DNA of 60,000 bases from Cryptomeria japonica (GCF_030272615.1 NC_081405.1:310513235-310573234), one strand, 5' to 3'; numbered from the stretch's first letter, positions 34,058 to 47,318 are shown. Notes: generated by a model not told the origin, from the sequence alone. Program-made: numbers and translations.

Positions 34058-34450
34058 TTTAATTTTATTTGACTATATCCAATTATTAATGCATGAAATT
34101 AAATAATTTAAATAAAGGAAAATTAAATAAATTAAATTAAAAAATAAATAACTTATACTAAAATAAATTTCATGTGTAGTATTGTAATAAAAATATTTTA
34201 AATAACCTTAATATGGTCAACTAGTTATAATAAGAATTCTCAAATTAAATGTTTAAAATTTTCATTATATTACTCTGTATATATAAATAGAAATCAATAA
34301 AATACATAATAGATTTTATTTAAATTAATGCAAATAAAATAAATAAAAATAAAATTGTAAATTTAATTAAACAATTTTAAAATAATAAAAATTAAATTAA
34401 AATTCTCTAAATTAAATTAAATAAAACTTAATTAAGTAACTTAAATTGAA
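34058..34450. repeat. AT-rich block between the two LINEs
   Basis: No gene. It continues the same AT-rich repeat module seen at 27400-27874 (see 34281 for the AGAAATCAATAAAATAC part). Confidence 0.6.
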
Positions 34451-34462
34451 ATAATCTAAGTT
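34451..34462. repeat. Candidate target-site duplication of the - strand LINE, left copy
   Basis: ATAATCTAAGTT against ATTATCTAAGTT at 42702-42713, 11 of 12 identical. The surroundings are AT-rich, so chance similarity is possible. Confidence 0.55.
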
Positions 34463-36257
34463 TAAAAAAAAAAATTCAATAAAAGTGGGCAAGCCACTTA
34501 ACTTTATTATTATATTTCATAAATTTTTACAACGGGTTCAAATGCAATATCGGCAGGAAAGAACCCGCAAGAAAACCTACGGTTGTAGCTTTGAATAAAA
34601 AACTAGAACTACTCTTACATAATTTGTTACATATCTGGCAAAAACCACCCAAACCCATATATCTGAAACTATACAAAGAGGTCCCATAGGACATGTCTAC
34701 ATACAAAGCCAGCTCGTTGCAAAATAAAGAGCTAGATAACAAAAAACTCCACCAGAAGATCGTATATCAACACCAAGGAGCCCATAACTTATGCCAATTG
34801 GGGAGCTTTAGCGAATTACAAATTGAATATCTGGATATCAGAGAGAAACTCCTCAAAAAGGACATATAGAGGTATGAAGGAGCCAAAACTCCAGCATATC
34901 GGAAGCTAAAAATCTCCATATCTGTGTTAAAAAACCATACCACAACTCCAAGATAAAGTAGTCAGACTTGTAACAACCAAGAACTAGTGCTCTCCATCGG
35001 AGGATCATGAGCTACATCTAGAGGAGGAACAACCCTTAGGAGAAATTCCAACCGAGCAGGAGTATAGTACAAGAAACTCAAAGAAAGCAATGAATGCAAA
35101 GCCTAAAAAACAACCCAGGCTTTGTCCACATACTGATCAGGAACCAGATACAACAGAAAATCCATAGAATCCCATGTATCTTCCATGGTATCACATATCA
35201 TCCACATTCTTAATTCATACAATAATTGACCAAACCAACCATTACCCATGAGCTCATGGTGAGGAAGAAAACCACCATAATAAAAAGACCCCACATCAAA
35301 ATGATAATCAACCAATGTCGAAGAAACCATATCCATATTACATACTGATGGAAAAATGAATGTGGAAACTAGGAGGCAGATCAAATCAACATCAAGTAAA
35401 ACATCATAGCAGATTGTAACAAACTGAGACAAAAGCTCAGTATAAGAAATATGAGGGAAAATTTCCAACCAACGACACCCCAAAAGATAATGGAATTCAA
35501 AAGCCACCTCAGGAGAAAACAGGTTGAAAACCTTACCAAGCTTGTCATAATTATCCACATTATCATCCTCCGAAACCCTAGGTTTGAGCACCACTCTATA
35601 TATTCCAGAAGCCAAGGAAGATGACATTTGCATAAACAAAAAGCTCCAAAAAACCCACAAACCATGAAACACAAAATGCAACCTTTCTGATTCTAAATAA
35701 ACGAAAGAAAAACACATGAAATAAGCAATAAGAGGCTGCCATCAACTTACTATAATGGCAAGAACAGATTTGTCATACAATATCAATTACAAACTACCAT
35801 GATTTGAACTTTCGCATAGATTAACAACATTTAAAATCTGACAATCATCAATGAAAACCAAGAGGGAGAGGACGCAACCACCAACAAATGATCATAGAAC
35901 AATACCAAATCTTCCACGGCCAAAAACTCACACAAGATGAGCATTGATGGAGTACAACACATCAAAAAATAATAATAGCTCAAGTACATGTCGTATAGTA
36001 AATCCTCGCTCATGCCAAATTCCCATGAAAGTTTGAAATAAAACCATTAAAATCACACATGTCACCACCCTTGAAAGTATCATGATTAACCACATCCTCA
36101 CCCTATAAATGGCATCATATATGACGAATACAAAAAATAGAAATATAATTTCTACATTAGATATTAGACATGTACAAAGTCATCCATAAAGTGAAAATGA
36201 ACATAAACCTGACAAAGCAAGGAGGGCGGGCAACCATTCAATCGATATGCAAAGAAT
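34463..36257 (-). other. 3' region of the - strand LINE, with a 204-codon open stretch
   Basis: After RNase H this copy has about 1.8 kb of further sequence instead of a short tail. It includes an open stretch at 35717-35103 (204 codons, rich in Leu, Phe, Tyr and Trp, with no family recognised) and GC-moderate sequence down to the 3' end. It may be a long 3' untranslated region or the remains of a third coding region, as in the LINEs at 2847 and 50680. No sequence similarity to those third regions was apparent. Confidence 0.4.
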
Positions 36258-39200
36258 TTAAACATTTTGAAATCCTTCCCAAACTTTAGAAGGTATTTCA
36301 GTTGAATCAACCAATTGGAAATAGGCCTTACTGTCAATGGCAAGATTTGCCAGGAAATCAACCACTATGTTAATTTCCCTATAACAATGGCAGATTAGGA
36401 AGGAATCAAAAGAATCTAATTTTTGTAAAATATGATGAAGCAAATATTGCAACTTCCAACAATTAGATCTCTTTTTCATGACGCTCTGAATAATAACCAT
36501 AGAATCACCCTCAATCACTATGTTTTTGATCTTTAGAGAGATTGACATATTCAAACCCAAGGATAAAGCTTGAAACTCAGCAAAATTATTAGTGTTAAAA
36601 CCAATATGATAGCATTTAGCAAGGATGAGATGTGCATTATGATAAAAAATAGCCATCCCCACCCCCACCTTCCCAGGGTTTCCCTGAGAGGCACCATCGA
36701 AATTAAGTTTAAAATGACCCCAAGGAGGAGGTTTCCATTTAGCCAATACCCGCTTCACCAAAGAATTGTTACTCATGGAGATTGAGCCATGAGAGGGTAA
36801 GATCGAGAGGGCTTCCCAAACCTTGGTAATCCTATTATCCCAATGCGAAAAAGAAGATTGATTACCCAAGTTCTTATAGATATAAGATATAGCAACCTCT
36901 AAAATAGAGGCTTCTATTTTTTGTATAACATCTGATACAGAGGAACTTACCTTCTTAAAAATCCTATTATTCCGTTCAAGACAAATATTCTAGATGACAA
37001 TAGATGGAGAGATAACCCAAAGACATGCATAAAAAGAAGAGGCAAACATGAGAGGCCAAGAGTAAAAGTGGGAAGCAAGATCCTTACCAATAACAAAAAT
37101 AAGCCCAATTTACTCAGCAACCAATTCTAATAGTCATATGCAAAATCACAATGGAGAAACAAATGTGAGGAAGACTCGAGGTTCTTATTACAAAGAACGC
37201 ATGGAAAAACCACAATAATGCCTAATCTATCCAGCCTCATGCCTATTAGAACTCTATCCCGGAAGACCAACCAAGAAAAAGCACCAGCTTTGGGTAAACA
37301 AGTCAAGTGCCAGAAAATCTTATAAGGCCAATACGAGCCAGAAGCTACAGATAACAAAGAGATATAACCTCCCTTAACAGAATAATTACTAGAAGCACTC
37401 CTAGACTAAATAAGTTCATTCTCAGAGTGTGAGAGAGTAATAAACCTTTCACTCATAATATTATCAAACTTTGCTTTCAAATGCAGATCCACATCAAGGA
37501 AATCAATCGACTTCCATTTGGCTAATTTCAAAGGGCCATCCTAAACAATGTCAAAATAATCTGCCACAAACACACCCCAAAGAGAGGTGAGGGGACCAAT
37601 CAAGGGAGACCAATCTCTAATACTAATCAAAGAGAAATTTCCATTCCATGATTCATCCCAAAACCTAGCTTTCCTTCCATCATGAACAACCCATGAGAGA
37701 TAGGGAATAATAATTGCTCTACTTTTACATAAGAAATTCCAAATGACAGAACCAGAAGGTAAATTTTAAAATTTTAAAATACTCTCTTTGGGACCATTGT
37801 TTAGACATTTGGCAAACATAATCTAAACTCAAAGAGAGTTTGGCCTCTCATACAATCTCCAAATCAACTTGGCCCCTAAGGCTAAATTTTGACTCTCCAA
37901 ATTACAAACACCAGTACCACCTAAAACTCGAGGAAGGAAAATTTTATCCCAGGCAACCAAAGGCAGCCTCTTTTTGCCATCCTTATTGTTATCCCAAAGA
38001 AACAATTGAAGGGTATCTTGAAAGTTTACAATAACAGATTTAGGAGACTTTAAAACCGACATTAAATAAATAGGAACAGAATTCAGAACAGATTTAATTA
38101 GTATCAATTTGCCAACTAAAGACAACTATTTATGATTCCAAGAAAAAATCATTTTTGAGATGGCCGAAGCTACCTTATCCCAAAAACCAAGCTTGTCTTG
38201 ATAAACAAAAAAAGGAATCCCAAGATAGGTGCAAGGAAGGTTACCAATCTAAAAACCCTAGAAGGAATGCAACCTCTACTGCACAATCGGTGAAGTATTA
38301 AGAAAGAAAATTTTAGACTCATCAATATTGACTTTCTGACTAGAAAATGAGGCATACTCCTAAATTATACCTAAAATAATCTTAGCCTCTAAAAAAAGAG
38401 CATGAACAAACAATAGAGTATCATCAACAAAGAGGTAATGAGAAATAACTTGAGGAAAATTATGAATCTTAATACCTCGCCAGAAACCCTCCGATCTAGC
38501 AGCTCTGATTGCCCAGCTAAAGGATTCAACAAGAAGAATAAACAAAAAAGGAGAAAGGGGATCTCCTTGTCTCAAACCTCTAGAAGAGGAGAAGAAACCA
38601 CAAGGAGAACCATTGAGGATTACTAAAAATCTTGCAGACTATATACAAGAGAGAATCCAATTTACCCAAGCATATGAAAAACCCAACCTCAATAAAACCT
38701 TACACAAAGCATGCCATTCTACTCTATCATAGGCCTTCATCATATCAAGCTTAAGTATCATAGCCGAAGACTTCTAGGAGGAGATAGAATGGAATGCCTC
38801 ATGAGCTACAATTGCTCCTTTAGCATTTTCCCTCCTTGGAATAAAACCCCCTTGCTCCAAGGAAATAAGCTTAGGTAAAATCTTTGCTAACCTCATAGAG
38901 ATAGCCTTAGTGAATATCTTATATAAGGTATTACATGAAGCAATAGGCTGAAAATCCACAAAAGACTTAACATACTCTTTCTTAGAAATAATAGAAATCA
39001 AAGTAGTATTCAATTCTTTCATAATATACCTATTCCACCTAGCCTTCTCAAGAGCCAATAAAACATCATTACCCACAAAATCCCAACATTTCTGAAAAAA
39101 CAAAGGTTTATAACCATAAGGACCAAGAGCTTTATTAGGGTTCATAGAAAAAACTATCTTTTTGACTTCTTCTAGAGAAAAAGGTGTCATTAACATCTAA

Positions 39201-40491
39201 TTATCTTCCATGGATACCAGAGAAGGGACATGAGAGTCAAAATTGCTAATTTTTGTTACTTTTGAAGACAAAAGGGTTTTAAAGAATCTTATGGCCTCCT
39301 TAGCAATATCATCCTGTTCAGTCAATAATTGACCTTGTTGATCCTGAATATAAGTGATCCTATTCCTACTCCTCTTCAACTTGGTGGAGGAATGAAAGAA
39401 TTTTGAATTCCTATCCCCCTCCGAAAGCCATAACTCCCTAGACTTTTATCTCCAATAAATTTCTTCCCTAGCCAAAATTTCATCAAGTTGAGATTTGAGA
39501 AACTTTAACTCATCAAAAATCGAAGGAACCATACCATGCTGAATCATATGGTTATTCAAACTTACTATCATATCCCGAATTTTGTGCTTTTCTTCAAAAA
39601 TGTTTTTAAAATGAACTAAGTTCCAATATTGAATGTTCAATTTTAAAAAATTGAGCTTCCTAACAACTTGAAACATTCTACAACTCGAGACAAAAGGAGA
39701 AGATTCCCACCATTTTTTAAGTAATGGAATAAAAGAGGGATCTCTGAAACACATAAGCTCAAACTTAAAGGAAGACTTGTGAAGAGGTTTGTCTTATAGA
39801 ATGGAGAAGGATATTGGAAAGTAATCTGAACCCATATTGGTAAGAATAGAAGAAGAGAAATCAATCCAATTCTCAGATAATAAGAACCTATCTAATCTCT
39901 CAGCTATTTGAGAAAAACCCCTCCTCATATTAGTCCATGTAAAAATGCCATTCTGAGACTTACAATCAAAAAGACCCACATCAACTATGAAGGACCTAAA
40001 ATCATCCATAATCCTATTGTTAGGAAGAATACCACCACTCTTTTCCCCTAAATCAGTAATAGCATTAAAATCTCCCCCAAACTCAAAAAAGGATCCCTAT
40101 CTCAAAGGAGAAGAGATCCTTCCAAGCTCCCTCCACAATTTACTTTTATCTTGAATGCTTGAAGGAGCATAAATATTGAAAAGCCAAAATTTGAACTGGA
40201 GACCTTACTCTTGACAAAAGACAACATCCAATTAGTATCAAAAGCCATAAGTTGTAGATCAATATTATAATTATTCCATAAAAGAGCCAAACCACCTGAG
40301 GCCCATGAGGAAGAAACAGAAATATGATTCCACCTTTTCTAAGAAGAAAAAATCATATCTGTAGATTCTAAAGACAACTTAGTTTCCTGAAGCAAAAAAA
40401 CATCACACTTTATTAAGTAAATCTGAGACTTAATTAAGGGTCGCTTGTTAGGGGCGTTTAAGCCCCTAACATTCCAAGAAATGATCCTCAT
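36258..40491 (-). pseudogene. LINE ORF2: endonuclease, reverse transcriptase, zinc region, RNase H
   Basis: The ATG at 40491 begins MRIISWNVRGLNAPNKRPL and overlaps the ORF1 stop as ATGA. The endonuclease has LLQETKLS, FGGDFNAI (near 40060) and GSDYFP (near 39820; the family has SDHxP, so the catalytic His is now Tyr). RT spans about 39200-37830 with FSMNPNKALGPYG, DFQPIASCNTLYKI, EQGGFIPRR, RQGDPLSPFLF and LFVDDTLLF. A zinc region at 37357-37127 reads KAGAFSWLVFRDRVL and CVLC. RNase H (36869-36258) keeps all four acidic residues (NFDGASQGN, AEFQAL, IEGDS, VVDFLANL). Many stops split the frame, again mostly TAG. Confidence 0.85.
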
Positions 40492-42647
40492 TGTCCTCGA
40501 GGGGAGGTAGAATCTCCCCTCTTCCCAAATGATGGAGAAATTTTACTATCTCCAAAAGAAGACTGCAAATTCCTCTTAACAACCACCGACCAAGTAACCG
40601 GGGGGCTAGAAACTAAATGCTTAGCCCATTTTGCCAATGTTTTTGAAAAAAGACCTAAATTTTTAGGTCTACCCATAGAAGAAGAATGCTTCCCTAGCCT
40701 ATCAATAGGAGATGCAGCTAGGGTCTTTTGAATACCTACATCAATCTCCATTTGAGTTTTATGGTTCTTCAGAGGTCTCCCCCTACGAGGAGAAACCACT
40801 AGAGATGACAAAGTCATATTTGATTGGATGATTGGCAAATTCTTACCTAAATTAGGCAACACCATTTCTCCTACAATCTCTTCAGAATCTTTAGAAGCAA
40901 GAAACTCAAAAGGATTCACAGAAGCATATAAAGGAAGGGTCTTATTAATATTATCCAAATCACACTCAATTGAATTAACAACTTGCTCAATTACATGTTC
41001 ATCCAGGTGAAGATCATGAGAATTCAAAAGCCGATTAACCAGAAGAACCGAATTATCATTCGGGATAATAACTGAATCATCTAAAGGCAAATCATTATCC
41101 CTCCTATCTTTGTCTTTTACTAAATCTTGAATCTAATGGATCAGAACTTCCTCATTTGGAAGGCCCATAAAAATGTTTGAGGGAGTTGCCTTATACTCAT
41201 TAGCAGACCTAAGTCCTAACCCCAGAGTATCATTTTTCATATTAGGGTTTTTATCCAAAAGCTCTACAAAGTTAACATCATTGCACTTAATGGGAGACAT
41301 CACACCATTGAGATTCAGAGAAGACCTAGGATGATCTAACATGATAACATCAAGCTCTGGGAGAGAGGAAGTCAAGATTTTAGAATTCAATAAATGTTCA
41401 CTAGCTTTAGGACCAACATCTTTGGTCATAGCAGAATGATTTACCATTATATCTGAGTTATTAGACTTGCCTACCTTAAAATACATAAAAAAAGGTGCAT
41501 CCAAAACTAAATATTTCAAAGGGAGCTCATTAGTCAGCTTATCAATCGATTGCCAACATATTCCATCATTAGATTTAAGATTACAAGTCCTAGGGCAGAC
41601 ACAATCAAGACTAATCAAAACACATTTTTTTACCAGAACCACCCCATCAACCATATCTGATTTAGAAGTTAAAAAAGAGCCAAAATTATCACCAATCATT
41701 TGTAACACCTCTAGATCCATGAATTCAAATGGAAAATTAGGCAAACCAAACCATATCGGGCAGACATTAGGTTTAGACCAATTAGGCACATAAAAAGGTT
41801 TGCAAACTGAAACAAAGATCACATTATTTCCAAACCAGTGATATTCAGATTTAAGAACTTCGTATCTAACTGAAGGAGAATTGAAAACAATGATGAACGA
41901 ATTAGTAGATAATAACTAAAAATAACACATACCCGACCAACGTTTCTTTAATTTATGAAGTAATTTAGACAAACATATCTGATGTCCCCAAAAAAACCTA
42001 GAGATGGCAATCAAATGCAAACCACTTGCTTTATTGGCAATATAAGACCCAACAAGATCCAAATAAGGAATAGGAGCCCAAACCTAAGGAGAGGAACCAT
42101 TAGCCGGATTAGGATCAGTGACATTTTCACATACCTTATCCCCCTGCGGATCAGAAGGAACCGCTGGAAGAACCTTATCTGCCTTTTTCGATAATACTTC
42201 TTCTACATTTTTAGAGGGAGGTAAAATCCCCACCTTCTCACCTGCTTTCAAGGATTTAACAAAAGAATATTGACCCCCCATCACTGCAATCCTCATTCTC
42301 GGGCGACCCACAAAATGATTCCAAAAAAACCTGCGGTTAAAAACCTTCCTGTCATAGCTATGAATATGCCCACTAAACCCTTGTCGAGATTGACTACAAA
42401 AACCATGAGTACCACCATGGTTATTATAATCCTAAGCTCTAGACTAATGAAAACCAAAGCCCTCTAGTTTCTTCTAAAAGCCTCAAAAATACCTAGAAGA
42501 TGGCCTAAAAAAAATTGCATTATCTCTCCGGCCAGTCGTTACTACCATGTCCACCCAGTTTCCTTTCTTGAAAAGTCATTGCCGAACATGTGGCGGGTCT
42601 TCCCAGCTCACATCTTCCCACGCACCAACACCTCCCTTACCACCCAT
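40488..42647 (-). pseudogene. LINE ORF1 (DUF4283-type), degraded
   Basis: The ATG at 42647 starts MGGKGGVGAWEDV. The frame is lost near 42590 and recovered in pieces. The DUF4283-type region includes FIIVFNSPSVRYEVL, EYHWFGNN, FVSVCKPFYVPNW, VCPIWFGLPNFPFEFMDLEVLQMIG and SFLTSKSD (about 41920-41650). A 200-codon C-terminal part (41090-40488) is Ser/Pro/Lys-rich and ends SPRGQ before a TGA at 40490-40488 that overlaps the ORF2 start. Confidence 0.75.
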
Positions 42648-42701
42648 GGTGCGCGAAAATTTGCAGAGCTCTGTTCTATACATATGCAAATATTATGATA
42701 T

Positions 42702-42713
42702 ATTATCTAAGTT
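42702..42713. repeat. Candidate target-site duplication of the - strand LINE, right copy
   Basis: ATTATCTAAGTT, 11 of 12 identical to 34451-34462. Confidence 0.55.
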
Positions 42714-43141
42714 AAATTAAATAACTTAAATTAAAATAAATTAAATAATTTATATTAAAATAAATTGCATGTGTAGTATTGTAAGAATTTAGATATCCAA
42801 CATGTAATGTATAACTGCCAGTTATAAAAAAACATCTCCATGCATTCAAATGGATAAATTCATTCTATATTTAGAACATTTTGTTTATACTTTATTTAAA
42901 GGGACAAAGTTTGCTTATTTATCCTCAATTACAAAAGAATAAAAAGTCATTGAGGATTTTGAGGAAGACGAGCAAAGGAAAGGACAACGTTAGTGTGTAA
43001 TTTTGAAAGTACACAACAATTCACATATTCTAACATTGGTTTATCATTCATACTTTCTTTATATATCCTTTCTCATTATCTTATCAATCTATTCCAATCT
43101 TCAATTGTGTATTAAGATTATCTCTCTATTTTCTAGTTAAA
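42714..43141. other. AT-rich stretch, no gene
   Basis: It continues the AT-rich repeat module (ATTGCATGTGTAGTATTGTAAG near 42765) and then plain AT-rich DNA up to the PIF1 relic. Confidence 0.5.
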
Positions 43142-43234
43142 TTCATTTGTTGTCTATACATTAAAGATATTTGGATACAAGCATGACTTGTAAATGGAGC
43201 TCTAGGATATATTTGAAATATTACCAATAAACTA
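43142..43234 (+). pseudogene. PIF1-type helicase relic, upstream piece
   Basis: The frame reads IKDIWIQA, stop, LVNGALGYI, stop, NITNKL. LVNGALG is a conserved word of plant PIF1/Helitron helicases between helicase motifs. The piece ends at the 4-bp duplication ACTA of the inserted element, and the frame continues at 48624 (see that entry). Two stops show decay. Confidence 0.6.
43231..43234. repeat. Target-site duplication of the TIR element, left copy
   Basis: ACTA, repeated at 48620-48623. If the outermost base pair is counted differently it could be the 3-bp CTA. Confidence 0.7.
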
Positions 43235-43258
43235 GGGTAAGTGCACAAAGATGGTGGT
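43235..43258 (+). repeat. Left terminal inverted repeat
   Basis: Begins GGGTAAGTGCAC and is a perfect inverse of 48596-48619. Confidence 0.9.
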
Positions 43259-44104
43259 AAAAAACGGGGGTATAAGTGGACACTTTTTTTTTCTGAAATC
43301 AAGTGAACCTGAACTTGGAGGCAAAATTTGAAAGTCATCCACTCAAGATATGAAGATAATCAAAGAACAAATATTGTAGTACTTTGAATATAGTTTCCAA
43401 AATACTAAACTTTTTCAAATTTGGATAAGATTAAGGGGGTCAAATCCTTCGCGCATGAAAAACAGACCTTGATTTTTTCAGAAAAATATAACAGTGTCTA
43501 ATGTGCACATCAAATACGTCATAGTTAGATTTAGTATTTTGGCATATCCTTTGGAAGAAAGATAGTTAAGAGTGAGCACTAGAAGATGTGTATTTTTTTG
43601 TAATTTTTTGTTGAGTATTTTTTTTTTTTATGATTTTTCCAATCGAGCACATCCTGAAAATTAGGTACATGTTCATGCGTGAAGCATAAGTTGTGCTAAA
43701 AATATAAAAAATACAATTTTTTTTTCTAAAATTGTGAAGAATCAAGTTAAATACAATAATGTATAATTTTTTTAAAATTTGGATAATTATATCAAAAGTT
43801 ATTTAAAAAAATGGTGCACATATGTCTATGAGAACTATGGAGACATTGGTAAAAGAAATTCAATAATAATATGCTATTGTTGTTCAAATTTTAAAAAAAT
43901 TATATGGTTAGAAAGCTTAGAAGATGGGTGAAAATATGGTGGCAATTTTAGAAATACCTACTTGATGAAGTGTAAACTTGATGATGACAAAGTCGAGAAA
44001 CCAAGTTGATAAAATAAAACACGTCAAAAAAGAGGGAAATGGAGGGAAATCAAACTTCCAAACCGTAGCATTGTCAACCAGGCCTATTTCCAAGCCTAAA
44101 CAGT

Positions 44105-44245
44105 CAAAAGTGTGTATGGGGTACCTATGGTGTAAAAAGAACGTATGGGGTACTTATGGTGTAAGAAGCGCGTACGGTCTATGTTAACTATAAAAAGCAC
44201 GTATGCTCTATTTTTACTATAAAAAGCGCGTACGCGCTTTTAGTG
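44105..44245. repeat. Short-repeat block with GCGTACGC words (left arm)
   Basis: Irregular units combine GTATGGGGTAC, CGCGTACGGTC and TATAAAAAGC words and end in GCGCGTACGCGC, a perfect palindrome at 44226-44237. Confidence 0.7.
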
Positions 44246-44264
44246 TTTAAATTTTGGGAGTGTG

Positions 44265-44430
44265 TATAGTATGATATTGTATATATAATATGTGTGTGTA
44301 TATAATATATAATTTATATAATATAAAAATATATAATATATAATATTTATATATATGTATATAATAATATATAATATTTATATATATATGTATATAATAA
44401 TATATAATATATTAAGTATATATACACACA
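44265..44430. repeat. TA-rich microsatellite
   Basis: (TA)n mixed with ATAATATATAAT and GTGTGTATATA words. Confidence 0.85.
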
Positions 44431-44457
44431 CATATGTGTGTATCTATGTGTATTGTG

Positions 44458-44458
<1 letters not shown>

Positions 44459-44529
<71 letters not shown>

Positions 44530-44561
44530 TCCCTCTCTCCCCTTCTCCCTTCCTCCATACC

Positions 44562-44651
<90 letters not shown>
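44459..44651 (+). repeat. (CT)n microsatellite, left arm
   Basis: Pure CT at about 44459-44526 and 44565-44651, separated by CCCTCTCCC/TTCC-type pyrimidine DNA. Long Ser-Leu or Arg-Glu open frames here are artefacts of the repeat. Confidence 0.95.
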
Positions 44652-44654
<3 letters not shown>

Positions 44655-44834
44655 CTCTCTCTTCCTCTCCCTCCAATATATATTCTTTTTGTTTGCATAT
44701 ATATAAGGTGATAAGAAGATTGACAAGGTGGTCAGTTTTCTTTTTCTTTTTAAAGAAGATAGGATATAAAGTAGAACGATTGAAGAAAATGAACATATTG
44801 GTTTCTTTGGATTGTGTGGATGTATTGGTTGGAT

Positions 44835-47250
44835 AATATTTATGGGTCGTATGGTGTACTAAGGGGTCATATGGTATATTATGACCCCTTAGGTGTTGTT
44901 ATGGGTCATATGGTGTTCTATGATCCCTTAGGACACCATATGACCCCTTAGGACTCCATATGGTGTTGTTATGGGTCATATGGTGTCCTAAAGGGTCATA
45001 TGGTATTCTATGACCCCTTAGGATACCATATGATCCCTTACATATCATTATAGGTCCTATGGTTTGCTAAGGGATCATATAGTGTCCTATGACCCCTTAG
45101 ATGTTGTTAGGGGTCGTATTATGTTCTAAGGGTCATATGGTATCCTATGACCCATTAGGACACCATATGGTACCATTATGTGTTTTATGTTGTCGTATGA
45201 CCCCTAGGACACCTTATGACCACTTAGGACACCATATGGTGTCATTAGGGGTCATATGGTGTCCTAAGTGGTCATATGGTCTCCTACGACCCCTTAGGAC
45301 ACTATTTGACCCCTTAGGACTCTATATGGTGTCATTATGGGTCGTATGGTATCCTAAGAGGTCATATAGTGTTTTATGACCCCTTAGGATACCATTTGGT
45401 GTCATTATGGGTTGTATGGTGTGCTAAGGGGTCATATGGTGTCTTATGACCCATGAGGACTCCAGATGACCTCTTACATGTTGTTATGGGTCATATGGTG
45501 TCCTAACAAGTCATATGGTGTTATGTGATCCCTTAGGACACCATATGATCCCTTAGGACTCCATATGGTGTTGTTATGGGTTATATGGTGTCCTAAAGGG
45601 TCATATGGTATTCTATGACCTCTTAGGACACCATATGATCCCTTAGGTGTCATTAGAGGTCACATTGTTTCCTAAGAGGTCATATGGTGTCCTATGACCT
45701 CTTATAACACCATATGACCCCTTAAGACACTATACGACCCATAACGACACCATATGGTGTCCTAAGGGGTCATAGGATGCCATATGACCCCTCAAGATAC
45801 CATACGACCCATAACAACACCATATGGTGCCCTAAAGGGTCATATGGTGTTCTATGACCCCTTAGGATACTATTTAGCATCATTATAGGTCCTATGGTGT
45901 TCTAATCAATCATATAGTGTCTTATGACCCCTTAGGATACCATATGACCCCTTAGACGTTGTTAGGGGTTGTATTGTGTTCTAAGGGTCATATGGTGTCC
46001 TATGAGCCATTAGGACACCATATGGTATCGTTATGTGTCTTATGTTGTCGTATGACCCCTAGGACACCTTATGACCACTTAGGACACCATATGGTGTCAT
46101 TAGGGGTCATATGGTGTCCTAAGGGGTCATATGGTCTCTTACGAACCCTTAGGACACTATTTGACCCCTTAGGACTCCATATGGTGTCATTATGGGTCGT
46201 ATGGTGTCCTAAGAGGTCATATAGTGTTTCATGACCCCTTAGGACACCATTTGGTGTCATTATGGGTTGTATGGTGTGCTAAGGGGTCATATGGTGTCTT
46301 ATAACCCCTTAGGACTCCATATGACCTCTTACGTGTCGTTATGGGTCATATGGTGTTCTAACGGGTCATATGGTGTTCTATGATCCCTTAGGACACCATC
46401 TGATCCCTTAAGACTCCATATGGTGTCATTATGGGTTGTATGGTGTCCTCAAGGGTCATATGGTATTCTATGACCTCCTAGGACACCATATGATCCCTTG
46501 GGTGTCATTAGAGGTCATATTGTTTCCTAAGAGGTCATATGGTGTCCTATGACCCCTTAGGATGCCATATGAACCCTTAGGACACCATACAACCCATAAC
46601 AACATCATATGGTGTCCTAAGGGGTCATAGGATGCCATATGACCCCTCAAGATACCATACAACCCATAACACCAACATATGGCACCCAAAAGGGTCATAT
46701 GGTGTTCTATGACCCCTTAGGACACTATTTGGCATCATTATAGGTCCTATGGTATTCTTAGGGATCATATAGTGTCCTATGACCCCTTAATGTTGTTAGG
46801 GGTCGTATTGTGTTCTAAGGGTCATATGGTGTCCAATGACCCATTGGACACCATATGGTATCGTTATGTGTCTTATGGTGTCATATGACCCCTAAGACAC
46901 CTTATTACCACTTAGGACACCATATGGTGTCATTAGGGATCATATGGTGTCCTAAGGGGTCATATGATCTCCTACAACCCCTTAGGACACTATTTGACCC
47001 CTTAAGACTCCATATGGTGTCATTATCGATCGTATGATGTCCTAAGAGGTCATATAGTGTTTTATGGGTCGTATGGTGTGCTAAGGGGTCGTATGGTGTG
47101 CTAAGGGGTAATATGGTGTCTTATGACCCCTTAGGACTCCATATGACCTCTTATGTGTCGTTATGGGTCATATGGTTTCCTATGACCCCTTAGGACACAT
47201 GCATGGATCCCTAGGATACCATATGACCCCTGAGAATACCTTTTGACCCT
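44835..47250. repeat. Palindromic higher-order satellite
   Basis: The basic words are GGGTCATATGGTGTCCTAAG and its complement, centred on CCATATGG and CCTTAGG palindromes. Larger blocks repeat: the GTTGTTAGGGGTCGTATT-like start recurs at 45101, 45956 and 46790, giving a higher-order period of about 834-855 bp and nearly three copies. All open frames inside are spurious. Confidence 0.9.
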
Positions 47251-47316
47251 AGAGAGGGAGAGAGGGGAAGGAGAGGGGGGCAATGGGAGAGAGATACACC
47301 TAAGAGATGAGGAGAC

Positions 47317-47318
<2 letters not shown>

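Larger units (their letters stand above)
34463..42701 (-). mobile_element. Full-length LINE (plant L1 type), - strand, 8.2 kb
   Basis: Reading the minus strand: a short leader (42701-42648), ORF1 (42647-40488), ORF2 (40491-36258), a 1.8 kb 3' region (36257-34463) and an AATAAAG-like signal near 34507. A 12-bp candidate duplication flanks it. The terminal run is T-rich on the coding strand (A-rich on the + strand at 34463-34474), unlike a normal poly(A) tail, so the 3' edge may be slightly off. Composition differs clearly from the AT-rich flanks. Frames are broken throughout. Confidence 0.8.

Noticed and set aside
44355-44836. Long Ser/Leu and Arg/Glu open frames
   Set aside because: Produced by the (CT)n/(GA)n microsatellite on all frames; no other coding evidence.
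45101-47037. Repeated open frames with HMVSLGVIWCPK-like peptides
   Set aside because: Translations of the palindromic satellite. They appear on both strands and end at random.
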